Positions 26,835-35,769 of a DNA stretch of 64,000 nucleotides are shown here, piece by piece. The notes below the pieces were generated by a model that searched no databases, had not been told where the DNA came from, and saw only the letters and a list, made by a program, of their open reading frames with translations. This stretch comes from an uncultured Verrucomicrobia subdivision 3 bacterium (GTDB taxonomy: Bacteria; Verrucomicrobiota; Verrucomicrobiia; Limisphaerales; UBA11358). The position numbers and the translations under genes were made by a program. The stretch is from NCBI GenBank assembly GCA_903858275.1, contig CAIOIC010000033.1, forward strand, positions 106,108 to 170,107. Direction: 5' to 3'. Each line of letters starts with the position of its first letter. Within the stretch, counting starts at the first letter, position 1.

Positions 26835-26980
26835 CAATGGCCGACGAGGTTAGCTGACGGGCTTGGCCTTGAAAGTGGCCTTGCAACCGGTCGCCCGGCT
26901 GCGTTCGCCCCATCCCATCACTGGGAATTTGGTTCCCCCGCATCCAGCTTCAGGAAGGATGCTGGATTTAGGCTGCAACA
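26835..26980 (-). ncRNA. c-di-AMP riboswitch (ydaO/yuaA class)
   Basis: On the minus strand the signature GTCAGCTAACCTCGTCGGC (26858 to 26840) is the 3' core of ydaO-class RNAs. Upstream are GGGGGAACC (26940-26932) and GGGGCGAA (26911-26904), the two purine motifs of the pseudo-symmetric ligand pockets, plus an ATCCAGC/GCTGGAT hairpin (about 26943-26967). The element precedes a PH-like protein and a YdaO/KimA-like permease, the classical target. An expression platform is not clear: a 7-bp hairpin (26800-26817) follows but has no T-run. Boundaries are approximate. Confidence 0.85.
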
Positions 26981-27037
26981 ATCAGATTAAATCAAATTCA
27001 CCCTGTTTTGTCAATTTACAGGCAAATACGGCACTTC

Positions 27038-28015
27038 TTAACGCGAAAAAATCTGCCGGATTACGTCTTCAATCGGCACTTCTTGAATATCAATATCCGT
27101 CACCGGCAATTCATCCAGCAGCGCTTTACAGGCGGGAATCACGCGATCGCGTTTGACCTTGAGCGTGATGCTGCTGGGAGTTTTGCCGGCGACTTCGCCG
27201 TAACGCGCCAGATTTTCCACTGGATATCGGTCTGAATTATCACATTGAATCGTAATGAGCTTGAAATCAGCAAAACGATCCACGATTTCGCTGAGTTTTC
27301 CGTCGAAGAAGATTTTACCATGGTCAATGATGATGACGCGCTCGCATAGCGCCTGAATATCGGCCATGTAATGGCTGGTCAGGATGATCGTCGTCTTCTG
27401 CTCCGCGTTGTGGCGGCGGATAAAATCGCGGACGGTCTTCTGTGAAGTCACGTCAAGACCGATGGTTGGCTCGTCGAGCAACAGCACTTTCGGCTGATGG
27501 AGCAGCGACGCAATCAATTCCATCTTCATCCGTTCGCCGAGGGAAAGTTCACGAACGCTGACGTTCAACTTTTCTTTCACCCCAAGGAGTTCCGTCAGTT
27601 CACCGACCGTGCGTTGGAAACGGTCGGTGGGAATGCCGTAGATTTTGGCGTTCAGTTCCAGCGATTCGCGGGCTGGCAAATCCCACCAAAGCTGGTTTTT
27701 CTGGCCAAGCACGAGCGCGAACTGGCGGCGGTAATCGTCGTGCCGCTCCCACGGCGTGTGACCGAGCACTTTTGCCACACCGCTGGTCGGGTATAGCAAG
27801 CCCGCCAGCATCTTGAGCGTGGTAGTTTTGCCCGCGCCATTCGGACCTAGAAATCCGACGAGTTCACCGGGTTCAATTTTGAAACTGACCTCGTTGACGG
27901 CGATGGTTTGCTCGTATTGACGATGGAAAAGTCCTTTCACCGCGCCCGCAAAACCGGGCTGTTTTTTGTAAGTGCGAAAGGTTTTGGTAAGACCTTTGAC
28001 TTCGATGACGGGCAT
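27038..28015 (-). CDS. ABC-2-type transporter ATP-binding protein
   Basis: A 325-residue ABC ATPase: Walker A LGPNGAGKTTTLKMLAG, Q-loop region GQKNQLWWD, signature LSLGERMKMELIASLL, Walker B VLLLDEPTIGLD and the switch His in ILTSHYMADI. The N-terminal insert (KKQPGFAGAVKGLFHRQYEQ) before VNEVSFKI is typical of the ATPases that pair with two ABC-2 permeases for drug or lipid export. No permease genes adjoin it. Start is the ATG at 28015 (MPVIEVKGLTKTF); the frame is open to 28051. It is 67 bp downstream of dnaA on the same strand. Confidence 0.85.
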   Translation of the reverse strand: MPVIEVKGLTKTFRTYKKQPGFAGAVKGLFHRQYEQTIAVNEVSFKIEPGELVGFLGPNGAGKTTTLKMLAGLLYPTSGVAKVLGHTPWERHDDYRRQFALVLGQKNQLWWDLPARESLELNAKIYGIPTDRFQRTVGELTELLGVKEKLNVSVRELSLGERMKMELIASLLHQPKVLLLDEPTIGLDVTSQKTVRDFIRRHNAEQKTTIILTSHYMADIQALCERVIIIDHGKIFFDGKLSEIVDRFADFKLITIQCDNSDRYPVENLARYGEVAGKTPSSITLKVKRDRVIPACKALLDELPVTDIDIQEVPIEDVIRQIFSR

Positions 28016-28082
28016 GAAGTTTTTAGTTTTAAGCTTTGAATTCCGTAGCAACTTAACTAAAAATCTGAAACAAGAACTGCGG

Positions 28083-29450
28083 TCACCGCATCAACTGTTT
28101 TTCCAGATAGCTGACACGCTGGCGAACGTCAGAATCCACGTCCATGCGGTCTTTGACCAGACGGCAGGCATGCAGCACCGTGCCGTGATCGCGCCCGCCA
28201 AATGCCTCGCCAATGGTATTGAGCGAGCTTTGGGTCATTTGTCGGGCAAGATACATGGCGATCTGACGCGGGAAAGCGATGTTTTCGGGACGGCGCTTGC
28301 TGGTCATGTCAGCGAGGCGAATATCATAAGATTCAGCAACTTTCTTCTGAATGACTTCAATGCTGATAGTCAAGCGACCTTCTTCGTGAAGGGTTTCGCG
28401 GAGCAAATTTTCAACGACTTCAATAGTCAATTTCTTGCCAGTGAGCGAAGCAAGGGCGGCAACGCGGGTAAGCGCACCTTCCAGTCGGCGAATATTGGTG
28501 CGAATGCGAATGGCCAGAAAATCCATCACATCATCCGGCAAGGTGACGCCCATGACTTGGGCCTTTTTCTTGAGAATGGCCAGCCGCGTCTCAACGTCGG
28601 GAGCCTGAACATCGGCGGTTTGCCCCCACTCAAAGCGGGAAACAAGACGGTGTTCCAGCCCTTGAATTTCGCTGGCGGGACGATCACAGGTCAGGACAAT
28701 CTGGCTGTGGGCTTCTTTCAAGGCATTGAACGTATGAAAAAACTCCTCCTGAATGCGCTCTTTGCCCGCCAAAAATTGGATGTCATCGATCAGGAGAACT
28801 TCGCTCTGCCGGTATTTTTTACGGAAGGCCACCAACTTGTTGTTCTGAATGGCTTCGATGTATTCGTTGGTGAATTTTTCAGAGGATACATAGGCTACGC
28901 GTGCGCCCTTTTTGGTGCTCGCGATATGCTGACCGATGGCTTGCAGCAAGTGGGTTTTGCCAAGGCCGACGCCACCATAAAGGTATAGCGGATTATAGGC
29001 TTTGCCCGGCGCTTCCGCCACGGCTTTGGAGGCGGCATAGGCGAGATTGTTATTATTTCCGACAACAAAAGTATCGAACGTGTTGTTCGGATTAAAACGC
29101 AAATCGCCGTTGAGAATAGCGCGTTCGCGCGTCGATTCGCTGGCTTTGGCTTTGGTCGAAACAGCCGCCGGCATGGGTGCAGGCGAAGGCAATGAGCTAC
29201 CATCAGCCACTTTGAATTTCACTTGCAACTTGCTCCCCGACGCCGCTGCCACAGCATCCTGCAATAGGCCAATGTAATTGTCCTTGAGCCAGACCTCGCA
29301 GAACTCGTTGGGCACTTCCACCGTAATATGGTGTCCATCCAAATCGCAGGCGCGCAACGGCGCGAACCACATATTGAAAGTGTCCCGACTTAACTTGACG
29401 CGGAGATGCTCCTGCGCCGTGTTCCAAATTTTTTCCACTGAAATCTGCAT
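28083..29450 (-). CDS. dnaA: Chromosomal replication initiator DnaA
   Basis: Full-length 455-residue initiator. Domain I (residues 1-80) begins ISVEKIWNTAQEHLRVKLS, domain II is a short linker rich in Ala and Pro, domain III has Walker A GGVGLGKTHLLQAIG and Walker B VLLIDDIQFLAGKE, and domain IV ends with the DNA-binding signature GGRDHGTVLHACRLV. It binds DnaA boxes at oriC; box-like sequences lie in the 836-bp gap directly upstream. dnaN and recF are not next to it, and gyrB/gyrA are about 28 kb away. Confidence 0.96.
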   Translation of the reverse strand: MQISVEKIWNTAQEHLRVKLSRDTFNMWFAPLRACDLDGHHITVEVPNEFCEVWLKDNYIGLLQDAVAAASGSKLQVKFKVADGSSLPSPAPMPAAVSTKAKASESTRERAILNGDLRFNPNNTFDTFVVGNNNNLAYAASKAVAEAPGKAYNPLYLYGGVGLGKTHLLQAIGQHIASTKKGARVAYVSSEKFTNEYIEAIQNNKLVAFRKKYRQSEVLLIDDIQFLAGKERIQEEFFHTFNALKEAHSQIVLTCDRPASEIQGLEHRLVSRFEWGQTADVQAPDVETRLAILKKKAQVMGVTLPDDVMDFLAIRIRTNIRRLEGALTRVAALASLTGKKLTIEVVENLLRETLHEEGRLTISIEVIQKKVAESYDIRLADMTSKRRPENIAFPRQIAMYLARQMTQSSLNTIGEAFGGRDHGTVLHACRLVKDRMDVDSDVRQRVSYLEKQLMR

Positions 29451-29469
29451 GATTTGCCGTAAATGCCCG

Positions 29470-30060
29470 TTATTAATGTTTTATTCACTCCGCCAGCCAA
29501 CCAACTTTCTTCACGTCATTGTTATGTCAGTCAACTGCGTGGCGACTGGTGATTCAAGTAAAAACATAAACTGTTTCGACCACTTCATCTTTCAGCCCGC
29601 CGGAAATATTATTTAACTATTTAAAAACAAACGCTTTGCGAATTATCAAAAACTCAAGATTCAGACTTCTGAAAAAAGTTTTCCACCACATCACGCAAGC
29701 TCTGAATAGCGCCACAGTTTTTAGGACATTGTCCTCAGACTTACGAGGACAACATATTAACATTTATTCGCGAGTTATTCACAATCCAAAAAAACTCAAT
29801 AAAAACAACTATTTTAGATTGGTATAAATATTTAATCCGACCTAAACCAACTCATCTGTGACTATTGTTTGGCAATCAGTTTTATCAACCTTCGATAATT
29901 CCAATACACCAGAACCATTAAATAAAGGCCGCCCCCAGAAACATCACACTTCAACCCCTAATCACCCACGCTAACATTAATAGCTATACTTATACTTTCA
30001 TATTCAGATTGACATCGATAAGAGCATGTGATTTACTTACCACAGTTGCAGGCAGTGTTA
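29470..30060. other. Candidate origin of replication (AT-rich, DnaA boxes)
   Basis: This gene-free stretch upstream of dnaA is clearly richer in A+T than its surroundings, most of all at about 29600-29660 and 29740-29900. It contains one perfect DnaA box TTATTCACA (29775-29783), one 8/9 match TTATTCACT (29481-29489), and weaker 7/9 matches (29679-29687, 29882-29890). No ORF with coding character is present. Position beside dnaA, low GC and boxes support oriC; box number is low for a certain call. Confidence 0.55.
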
Positions 30061-30286
30061 GTCCGCAATTTGATCTTTGAATTTATAATTTCGGCCCTGG
30101 CGTGAGTGCAGACCGGGGCGCGAGTTCTCCGTAATCTTACGTTGTGCTCATTCTGAATTCCCCGGGTCTTTTGGCCATCCTCTGGCTGACTGATCCGGTT
30201 TTTTCTTTTAGTGATAGCCGTTAAATTCCCGTCACGTTCGTTGACACTGATTTTTCCCGCTGTTAACGTTTCCCTTCATTTTTGCG
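30061..30286 (+). other. Non-coding leader upstream of ileS
   Basis: GC rises again here and no coding frame is seen. Bases near 30110-30119 (gaccgggg) can pair with ccccgggtc near 30161-30169 with one bulge across about 40 nt, followed by a short T-run, so a long leader hairpin is possible. No T-box core (AGGGTGGNACCGCG) was found. No Shine-Dalgarno precedes the ileS ATG. Confidence 0.35.
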
Positions 30287-33073
30287 ATGGAATACAAAGA
30301 TACATTGAACCTGCCGCGCACGGACTTCGCCATGAAGGCCGACCTCGTCACGCGCGAGCCGGAGCGTTTAAAGAAATGGGAGGAGGCGAATCTCTACTGG
30401 AAAATCCAAACCGCCCGTGCGACCGCCAAGAAGTTCGTCCTGCATGACGGCCCGCCGTTCGCCAACGGCGACGTCCACATCGGCACGGCGCTCAACAAGA
30501 TCCTCAAGGACATCATCATCAAGTATCAGACCCTGCGCGGCAAAAGCGCGCCCTACATCCCAGGCTGGGATTGCCACGGTCTGCCCATCGAATTCAAGGT
30601 CAGCCAGGACATGCGCAAAGCCGGCGACACCAGCGCCGACGCTGCCACCATCCGCAAAGCCTGCGAAGTTTACGCCCGCAAATACATCGACATCCAGCGC
30701 ACGCAATTCAAACGCCTCGGTGTGCTCGGCGATTGGGAAAATCCGTATCTCACGCTCAACAAGGAATACGAAGCGGATGAACTCCGCCTCTTCGCCGACA
30801 TCGTGGCCAAGGGCTTCGTGTATCGCGGCAAGAAGCCGGTGTATTGGAGCATTCCGTGCCGCACCGCGCTCGCCGAGGCCGAGGTCGAATACGCTGACCA
30901 CGTCAGCCAGAGTTGCTTCGTGAAGTTCCCCGTCGTCGACCAACCCAAGACCTTCATCGTCATCTGGACCACCACGCCGTGGACGCTGCCCGCGAACCTC
31001 GCCGTCGCTTACAACAAAGATTTTCATTACATCACCGCCAAGATCGGCGAGGAAAACTACATTCTGTTCCGCGGCCTACTGCCCGCCGTCGCTGCGAAAT
31101 GCGGTTGGGCGAATTATACCGAAACGCCGTTCCCCACCGAACAGCTCGCGACGATCCAATACCAGCACCCGTTCTGCAATCGCACCGGCAAGGCCTTCGC
31201 AGCCGATTTCGTCACCGCCGACACCGGCACAGGCTTCGTGCACATCGCGCCCGGCCACGGTCTGGACGACTACAATCTCGGCCGCTCCAATGGCCTGCCC
31301 ATCTACTCGCCCGTCAACGACGATGGCACGCTCGCGCACTCGAACGAATTGCCTGTTGAGCAGCAGATGCCCGCCGAGATGCTTGGCAAATCCATCCTCG
31401 AAAAGCACGGCAAGAGCGACGCCAACGAAGCCGTACTGCACGAGCTCCGCATCCGCCACGCGCTGCTGCATCAAGAGAATTATCACCACAGCTATCCGCA
31501 TTGCTGGCGCAGCAAAACGCCCGTTATTTTCCGCGCGATGGACCAGTGGTTTATCAAGATTGATCACGACAAATTCCGCGAACAGGCTGCCGCCGAAATT
31601 GACCGCGTGAAATGGATTCCCGACTGGGGCGTGAACCGCATCAAGGGCGCGGTGCAATCGCGGCCCGACTGGTGCATCAGTCGCCAGCGCACCTGGGGTG
31701 TGCCGATTCCGGCTTTCTATGACGCGAAGGGCGAGCCGATTCTGGATGCCCAGATCGTCCGCAACGCGGCCGACCTCATTGAGAAACACGGTTCGAACAT
31801 CTGGTTTGAGAAATCCGCCGCCGAACTGTGGGCGCTAGTGAAGCCCGCAAACTGGACCAACGCCGACGCCGTCGCCAAATCCAGCGACACGCTCGACGTG
31901 TGGATTGATTCCGGCAGTTCCTCCCGCGCGGTCATTGCGCGCCGTCCGGAAATTCGCGGCAAAGACAAAGCATTTCAGGCCGACGTTTATCTTGAAGGCA
32001 GCGACCAGCACCGCGGGTGGTTTCAATCATCATTACTGCTTTCGCTCGCGGGCAATGGTGCGGCGCCGTTCAAGACCGTGCTCACACACGGCTTCATGGT
32101 GGATGCCGACCGCGAAAAGATTTCCAAGAGCAAACAGGGCGGCTACGAGAAGCCGCAGACCGCCGAAGCCTACGTCAAGAAATACGGCGCGGACGTTGTG
32201 CGGCTGTGGGTGGCGTCACAAGATTACCGCAGCGACATCGTCGTGAGCGAGGAGCGCATCAACAAGGTGAGCGAGACCTATCGCGGCATCCGCAACGCGC
32301 TGCGCTACCAGCTCTCAAACCTCTACGATTTTGATCCGGCGAGCCACATCGTGGCGGACAAAGATCTGACCGGCCTCGACCGCTGGATTCTCGGCGAGTT
32401 TTCGAAGCTCGAAGCCGAAGTCCTCGCCGCCTACGACCAATACGAATTCCATGTTGTCTATCAAAAGCTCAGCCAGTTCATCGCCGTGGAACTCTCGTCG
32501 GTTTATCACGACGTCATCAAGGACCGGCTCTACACCGACGCCGCCAATTCGCCGCGCCGCCGCTCCACCCAGACCGCGCTGCAGCGCCTCGTGACCGGCC
32601 TGTGCCAGATGCTTGCGCCGATCCTCGCCTACACGGCGGACGAAGCGTGGGAATTTGCACCGGGCAAACCGACGGGGTCCGTCCATGAAAGCGAATTTAA
32701 GCAATGCCCTCTAACGCTAGACCCTGATGAAATTGAAAAATGGGTCTGGCTCAAACAGTGGCGTGAAAAAATTCTTCCTGAATTGGAAAAAGCGCGCCAA
32801 TCCAAAACCATCGGCAAAGCTCTGGATGCAAAAGTCGAACTCGTTGTTCCACAAGTTCAGTGGCAATTATCTGATTCTGAATTACTCCGCGAACTCGTCA
32901 ATGTATCTAGGTTGAAAATTACGGCTAGCGAGAATAATTCACTTGTTGTTTCCAAAGCCGACGGCCAGAAATGCGAACGCTGCTGGCATTGGGAAACAGA
33001 TATTGGCCAGAGCGCGGAGCATTCTACGCTTTGCGGCCGCTGCGTCGTGGCGTTGAAGCAATTCACAACTTGA
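30287..33073 (+). CDS. ileS: Isoleucyl-tRNA synthetase
   Basis: Charges tRNA-Ile. A 928-residue class Ia enzyme with DGPPFANGDVHIGTALNK (HIGH motif HIGT, residues 64-67), the editing CP1 domain with TTTPWTLPANLAV and GTGFVHIAPGHG, the KMSKS variant KISKSKQGG, the anticodon-binding domain, and a C-terminal zinc motif CERCWHW followed by CGRC. Length is typical of bacterial-type IleS. The last 125 codons (from about 32690) are visibly richer in A/T at third positions than the preceding part. It stands alone, facing away from dnaA. Confidence 0.96.
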   Translation: MEYKDTLNLPRTDFAMKADLVTREPERLKKWEEANLYWKIQTARATAKKFVLHDGPPFANGDVHIGTALNKILKDIIIKYQTLRGKSAPYIPGWDCHGLPIEFKVSQDMRKAGDTSADAATIRKACEVYARKYIDIQRTQFKRLGVLGDWENPYLTLNKEYEADELRLFADIVAKGFVYRGKKPVYWSIPCRTALAEAEVEYADHVSQSCFVKFPVVDQPKTFIVIWTTTPWTLPANLAVAYNKDFHYITAKIGEENYILFRGLLPAVAAKCGWANYTETPFPTEQLATIQYQHPFCNRTGKAFAADFVTADTGTGFVHIAPGHGLDDYNLGRSNGLPIYSPVNDDGTLAHSNELPVEQQMPAEMLGKSILEKHGKSDANEAVLHELRIRHALLHQENYHHSYPHCWRSKTPVIFRAMDQWFIKIDHDKFREQAAAEIDRVKWIPDWGVNRIKGAVQSRPDWCISRQRTWGVPIPAFYDAKGEPILDAQIVRNAADLIEKHGSNIWFEKSAAELWALVKPANWTNADAVAKSSDTLDVWIDSGSSSRAVIARRPEIRGKDKAFQADVYLEGSDQHRGWFQSSLLLSLAGNGAAPFKTVLTHGFMVDADREKISKSKQGGYEKPQTAEAYVKKYGADVVRLWVASQDYRSDIVVSEERINKVSETYRGIRNALRYQLSNLYDFDPASHIVADKDLTGLDRWILGEFSKLEAEVLAAYDQYEFHVVYQKLSQFIAVELSSVYHDVIKDRLYTDAANSPRRRSTQTALQRLVTGLCQMLAPILAYTADEAWEFAPGKPTGSVHESEFKQCPLTLDPDEIEKWVWLKQWREKILPELEKARQSKTIGKALDAKVELVVPQVQWQLSDSELLRELVNVSRLKITASENNSLVVSKADGQKCERCWHWETDIGQSAEHSTLCGRCVVALKQFTT

Positions 33074-33140
33074 GCCTTTAAGTACCCGCCCGCAGCCTGA
33101 CGCAAAATTAATTTGCCAACCATTGCAGTTGCGACCATAT

Positions 33141-33164
33141 TCATTTCGTCGTTTGACGAAATGA
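33141..33164 (+). promoter_or_regulatory. Palindromic ArsR operator
   Basis: A perfect 10-bp inverted repeat with a 4-base spacer: TCATTTCGTC, gttt, GACGAAATGA. It ends 4 bp before the ATG of arsR at 33169. A weak promoter (TTGCCA at 33112, CATATT at 33136, 18-bp spacer) would place the start site within the palindrome. Bound ArsR should block it; arsenite would release it. Confidence 0.75.
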
Positions 33165-33168
33165 CTTT

Positions 33169-33534
33169 ATGCGCGAATTCATGGCTATCACCAAGGCATT
33201 GTCCGACCAGAACCGGGTACGGATACTCCTCGCCCTCAAACACGGCGAACTCTGCGTCTGCCAGATCACCGAACTGTTCGGCTTCGCGCCGTCCACCGTG
33301 TCCAAGCACCTTTCCATTTTGCACCACGCGCATTTGATTCTCTCGCGCAAGTCGGAGCGCTGGGTTTATTACCGGCTGGCCGAGAAGACTGCGCCAATCG
33401 CCGTGCGCGAGGCGCTGGATTGGGTTCACAAATCGCTCGCCAAGACCGATGAAAACAAGGCCGATGCGAAGAAGCTGAAAACAATTATGCAGACTGACCT
33501 CGCCGTCATCTGCCGCCGGCAAAAATGCTGCTGA
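33169..33534 (+). CDS. arsR: Arsenic-responsive repressor, ArsR/SmtB family
   Basis: A 121-residue winged-helix repressor. ELCVCQIT (C29, C31) is the ArsR-type arsenite-binding CxC at the start of helix 3, followed by the recognition helix APSTVSKHLSIL. Further cysteines at the end (C120, C121, with C114-like spacing absent) may also bind As(III). ATG at 33169 directly follows the palindromic operator; an ATG at 33181 would shorten it by four residues. It heads an eight-gene arsenic operon and starts arsM 3 bp after its stop. Confidence 0.92.
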   Translation: MREFMAITKALSDQNRVRILLALKHGELCVCQITELFGFAPSTVSKHLSILHHAHLILSRKSERWVYYRLAEKTAPIAVREALDWVHKSLAKTDENKADAKKLKTIMQTDLAVICRRQKCC

Positions 33535-33537
33535 TTT

Positions 33538-34395
33538 ATGAATTCACCTTTTCCTAAAACTCAAAGCAACTCCTTACGCAAGCTGGTGCGCGATGGCTAT
33601 GCCAAGATCGCGCAAGATACCGCCGCCGGTTGTTGCAGCCCCGGTGTCTCCTGCTGTGGTTCCGCGCCGCAGGATGCCGACCAACTCGCGCGCGAACTCG
33701 GCTACACCGTCGAGGAACTCCAGGCGCTGCCCGATGGCGCGAATATGGGCCTTTCCTGCGGTAATCCGGCCGCACTCGCCGCATTGAAACCCGGCGAAAC
33801 CGTCCTCGACCTCGGCAGCGGCGGCGGCTTTGACATTTTCATCGCCGGACGAAAAATCGGTGCCACGGGCCACGCCATTGGCGTGGACATCACCCCGGAA
33901 ATGCTCGCCAAAGCGCGCAACAATATCGCCCATTACACCAAGGAAACCGGTCTTAACAACGTGGAATTCCGCCTCGGCGAAATCGAGCATCTGCCCGTGG
34001 CCGACAACTCGGTGGACGTGATCATCTCCAACTGCGTCATCAACCTCTCGCCCGACAAGGCGCAAGTCTGGCGGGAAATCGCCCGCGTGCTGAAACCCGG
34101 CGGCCGCGTGGCCGTGTCCGACATGGCCCTGCTCAAACCGCTGCCTCCGGAAATATTGAAAATGGTCGAGGCGCTCGTCGGCTGTGTGGCCGGGGCCGCG
34201 CTGGTAAAAGACACTGAGGAACAAGCCCGCGCCGCCGGCCTGTCACCAGTCGCCGTGCGGGTGAAGCCGGAATACGTATCGGCCATGGTTCACTTCGAAG
34301 ACCCACTTTACCGCAAGCTTGTCGCCATGCTGCCCCCCGGAACCAGCCCGGATGATTACGTCGCCAGCGTGGAAGTAACCGCCAGAAAAGCATGA
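33538..34395 (+). CDS. arsM: Arsenite S-adenosylmethionine methyltransferase
   Basis: Methylates As(III), using SAM and thiols, to mono-, di- and trimethyl arsenicals. A 285-residue class I methyltransferase: SAM loop [11 protein letters not shown], and all three conserved arsenic-binding cysteines in [16 protein letters not shown] and VGCVAGA. The extra N-terminal cysteines [11 protein letters not shown] (about residues 31-41) are common in bacterial ArsM. It lies between arsR and arsP; the ATG of arsP overlaps its stop codon, so translation is coupled. Confidence 0.93.
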   Translation: MNSPFPKTQSNSLRKLVRDGYAKIAQDTAAGCCSPGVSCCGSAPQDADQLARELGYTVEELQALPDGANMGLSCGNPAALAALKPGETVLDLGSGGGFDIFIAGRKIGATGHAIGVDITPEMLAKARNNIAHYTKETGLNNVEFRLGEIEHLPVADNSVDVIISNCVINLSPDKAQVWREIARVLKPGGRVAVSDMALLKPLPPEILKMVEALVGCVAGAALVKDTEEQARAAGLSPVAVRVKPEYVSAMVHFEDPLYRKLVAMLPPGTSPDDYVASVEVTARKA

Positions 34396-35504
34396 TCGCC
34401 GCCGATAAACAGACCGTGCTTCCGGTCAAGCCCGACTCTGAAAAATCGGGCGATGGCGGCGCGGTAAATATTTCCGGCAGACGTGGCGGCGAAATTCGAA
34501 AATATCTTTGGTGGGGAATCATCGCGCTGCCGGGCTGGTTTGCGCTCTACAAAAATCTCGCGCCGATCAGCCATTGGTTCACCTACGATCTGCTGAAGCT
34601 GGAGGCGGGAAAGCACTTGAGCGCGGCGGTAGAATTCTTCGTCTTTGAATCGCCCAAGGTGCTGCTGCTGCTCACGCTGGTGGTGTTCGGCGTGGGCCTG
34701 ATCCGGTCATTTTTCACCCCGGAACGCACACGGCGGATTCTCTCCGGCAAACGCGAGTCCACCGGCAATGTGCTGGCCGCGCTGCTGGGCATTGTCACGC
34801 CGTTCTGTTCCTGCTCGGCGGTGCCGTTGTTTATCGGCTTTGTCACCACCGGCGTGCCGCTGGGCGTAACGTTCTCCTTTCTCATCTCGGCGCCAATGGT
34901 GAACGAAGTGGCGCTGGTGCTGCTGTTCGGCCTATTCGGCTGGAAAGTGTCGGGGCTTTATCTCACCACCGGGCTGCTCATTGCCATCGTTTCCGGCTGG
35001 ATCATAGGGCGGCTGCACATGGAGCGGCATGTCGAAGATTGGGTTTATGAAACCACGCAGGGTGAACGGGCGGAAGATGAAACCCAGACCTGGCCGGACC
35101 GCATCCGGTTTGGCTTGGACGCCATGAAAGACATCGTGGGCCGCGTTTGGCTGTATGTTTTAATTGGCATCGCGGTGGGCGCGGGCATTCACGGCTATGT
35201 GCCGGAGAATTTCATGGTTTCCATCATGGGCAAAGACGCGTGGTGGAGCGTGCCGCTCGCCGTGCTCATGGGTGTGCCGATGTATTCCAACGCGGCGGGC
35301 ATCATCCCGATTGTGCAGGCGCTGCTGGGGAAAGGCGCGGCGCTCGGCACGGTGCTGACATTTATGATGGCTGTCATTGCGCTGTCGCTGCCCGAAGCCA
35401 TCATCCTCCGCAAGGTGCTCAAGCCCCGGCTCATCGCCACCTTTTTCGGCGTGGTGGCACTGGGCATCATGCTGGTCGGCTTTTTGTTTAACTGGCTGTT
35501 CTGA
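34392..35504 (+). CDS. arsP: ArsP-type permease
   Basis: A 370-residue membrane protein of the DUF318/permease family with about 8-9 helices. It carries TPFCSCSAVPLFIGF (about residues 135-149), the Cys pair used by ArsP to recognise trivalent organoarsenicals such as MMA(III). The mate half contains PMYSNAAGIIPI. The N-terminal 35 residues are polar and probably cytoplasmic. Its start overlaps arsM, which makes the methylated arsenicals ArsP exports. A small redox protein gene follows 21 bp later, a common neighbour of this permease family. Confidence 0.88.
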   Translation: MIAADKQTVLPVKPDSEKSGDGGAVNISGRRGGEIRKYLWWGIIALPGWFALYKNLAPISHWFTYDLLKLEAGKHLSAAVEFFVFESPKVLLLLTLVVFGVGLIRSFFTPERTRRILSGKRESTGNVLAALLGIVTPFCSCSAVPLFIGFVTTGVPLGVTFSFLISAPMVNEVALVLLFGLFGWKVSGLYLTTGLLIAIVSGWIIGRLHMERHVEDWVYETTQGERAEDETQTWPDRIRFGLDAMKDIVGRVWLYVLIGIAVGAGIHGYVPENFMVSIMGKDAWWSVPLAVLMGVPMYSNAAGIIPIVQALLGKGAALGTVLTFMMAVIALSLPEAIILRKVLKPRLIATFFGVVALGIMLVGFLFNWLF

Positions 35505-35525
35505 TCGCATCACAAACCTAAAACT

Positions 35526-35756
35526 ATGAAACTCCAAATCCTCGGCACGGGCTGCGCCAAGTGCAACAACCTGATGCAGGCCACGGAAAAGGCCGCCCAA
35601 GCCCTCGGCGTTCCGTATGAACTCGAAAAGGTCACCGACTTGCGGCAGATCATGGCGTTCGGCGTCATGACGACGCCCGCGCTGGTCGTGGACGGCAAAG
35701 TGAAGGTCAGCGGCAAAGTGCCGTCGGTTGAAGAAATCAAAGCCATGCTGCAGTAG
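35526..35756 (+). CDS. Small thioredoxin-fold redox protein
   Basis: A 76-residue cytoplasmic protein with the active site GTGCAKCNNL (CxxC, residues 10-13) and a cis-proline MTTPALVVDGK. It matches the redox-active disulfide protein family of TM0996/MTH895 type, usually encoded beside ArsP-like permeases. It may keep the arsenic thiols of the permease or ArsM reduced; this is inference from context. Confidence 0.88.
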   Translation: MKLQILGTGCAKCNNLMQATEKAAQALGVPYELEKVTDLRQIMAFGVMTTPALVVDGKVKVSGKVPSVEEIKAMLQ

Positions 35757-35769
35757 CAACACGACGCCT

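Noticed and set aside
28020..28063. Inverted repeat TTTTTAGTT/AACTAAAAA between dnaA and the ABC ATPase as a terminator
   Set aside because: The stem is only 9 bp and almost pure A/T with a 26-nt loop, so it would be too weak to be a convincing terminator.
30061..30286. T-box riboswitch before ileS
   Set aside because: The T-box core AGGGTGGNACCGCG and a terminator directly before the start are absent.
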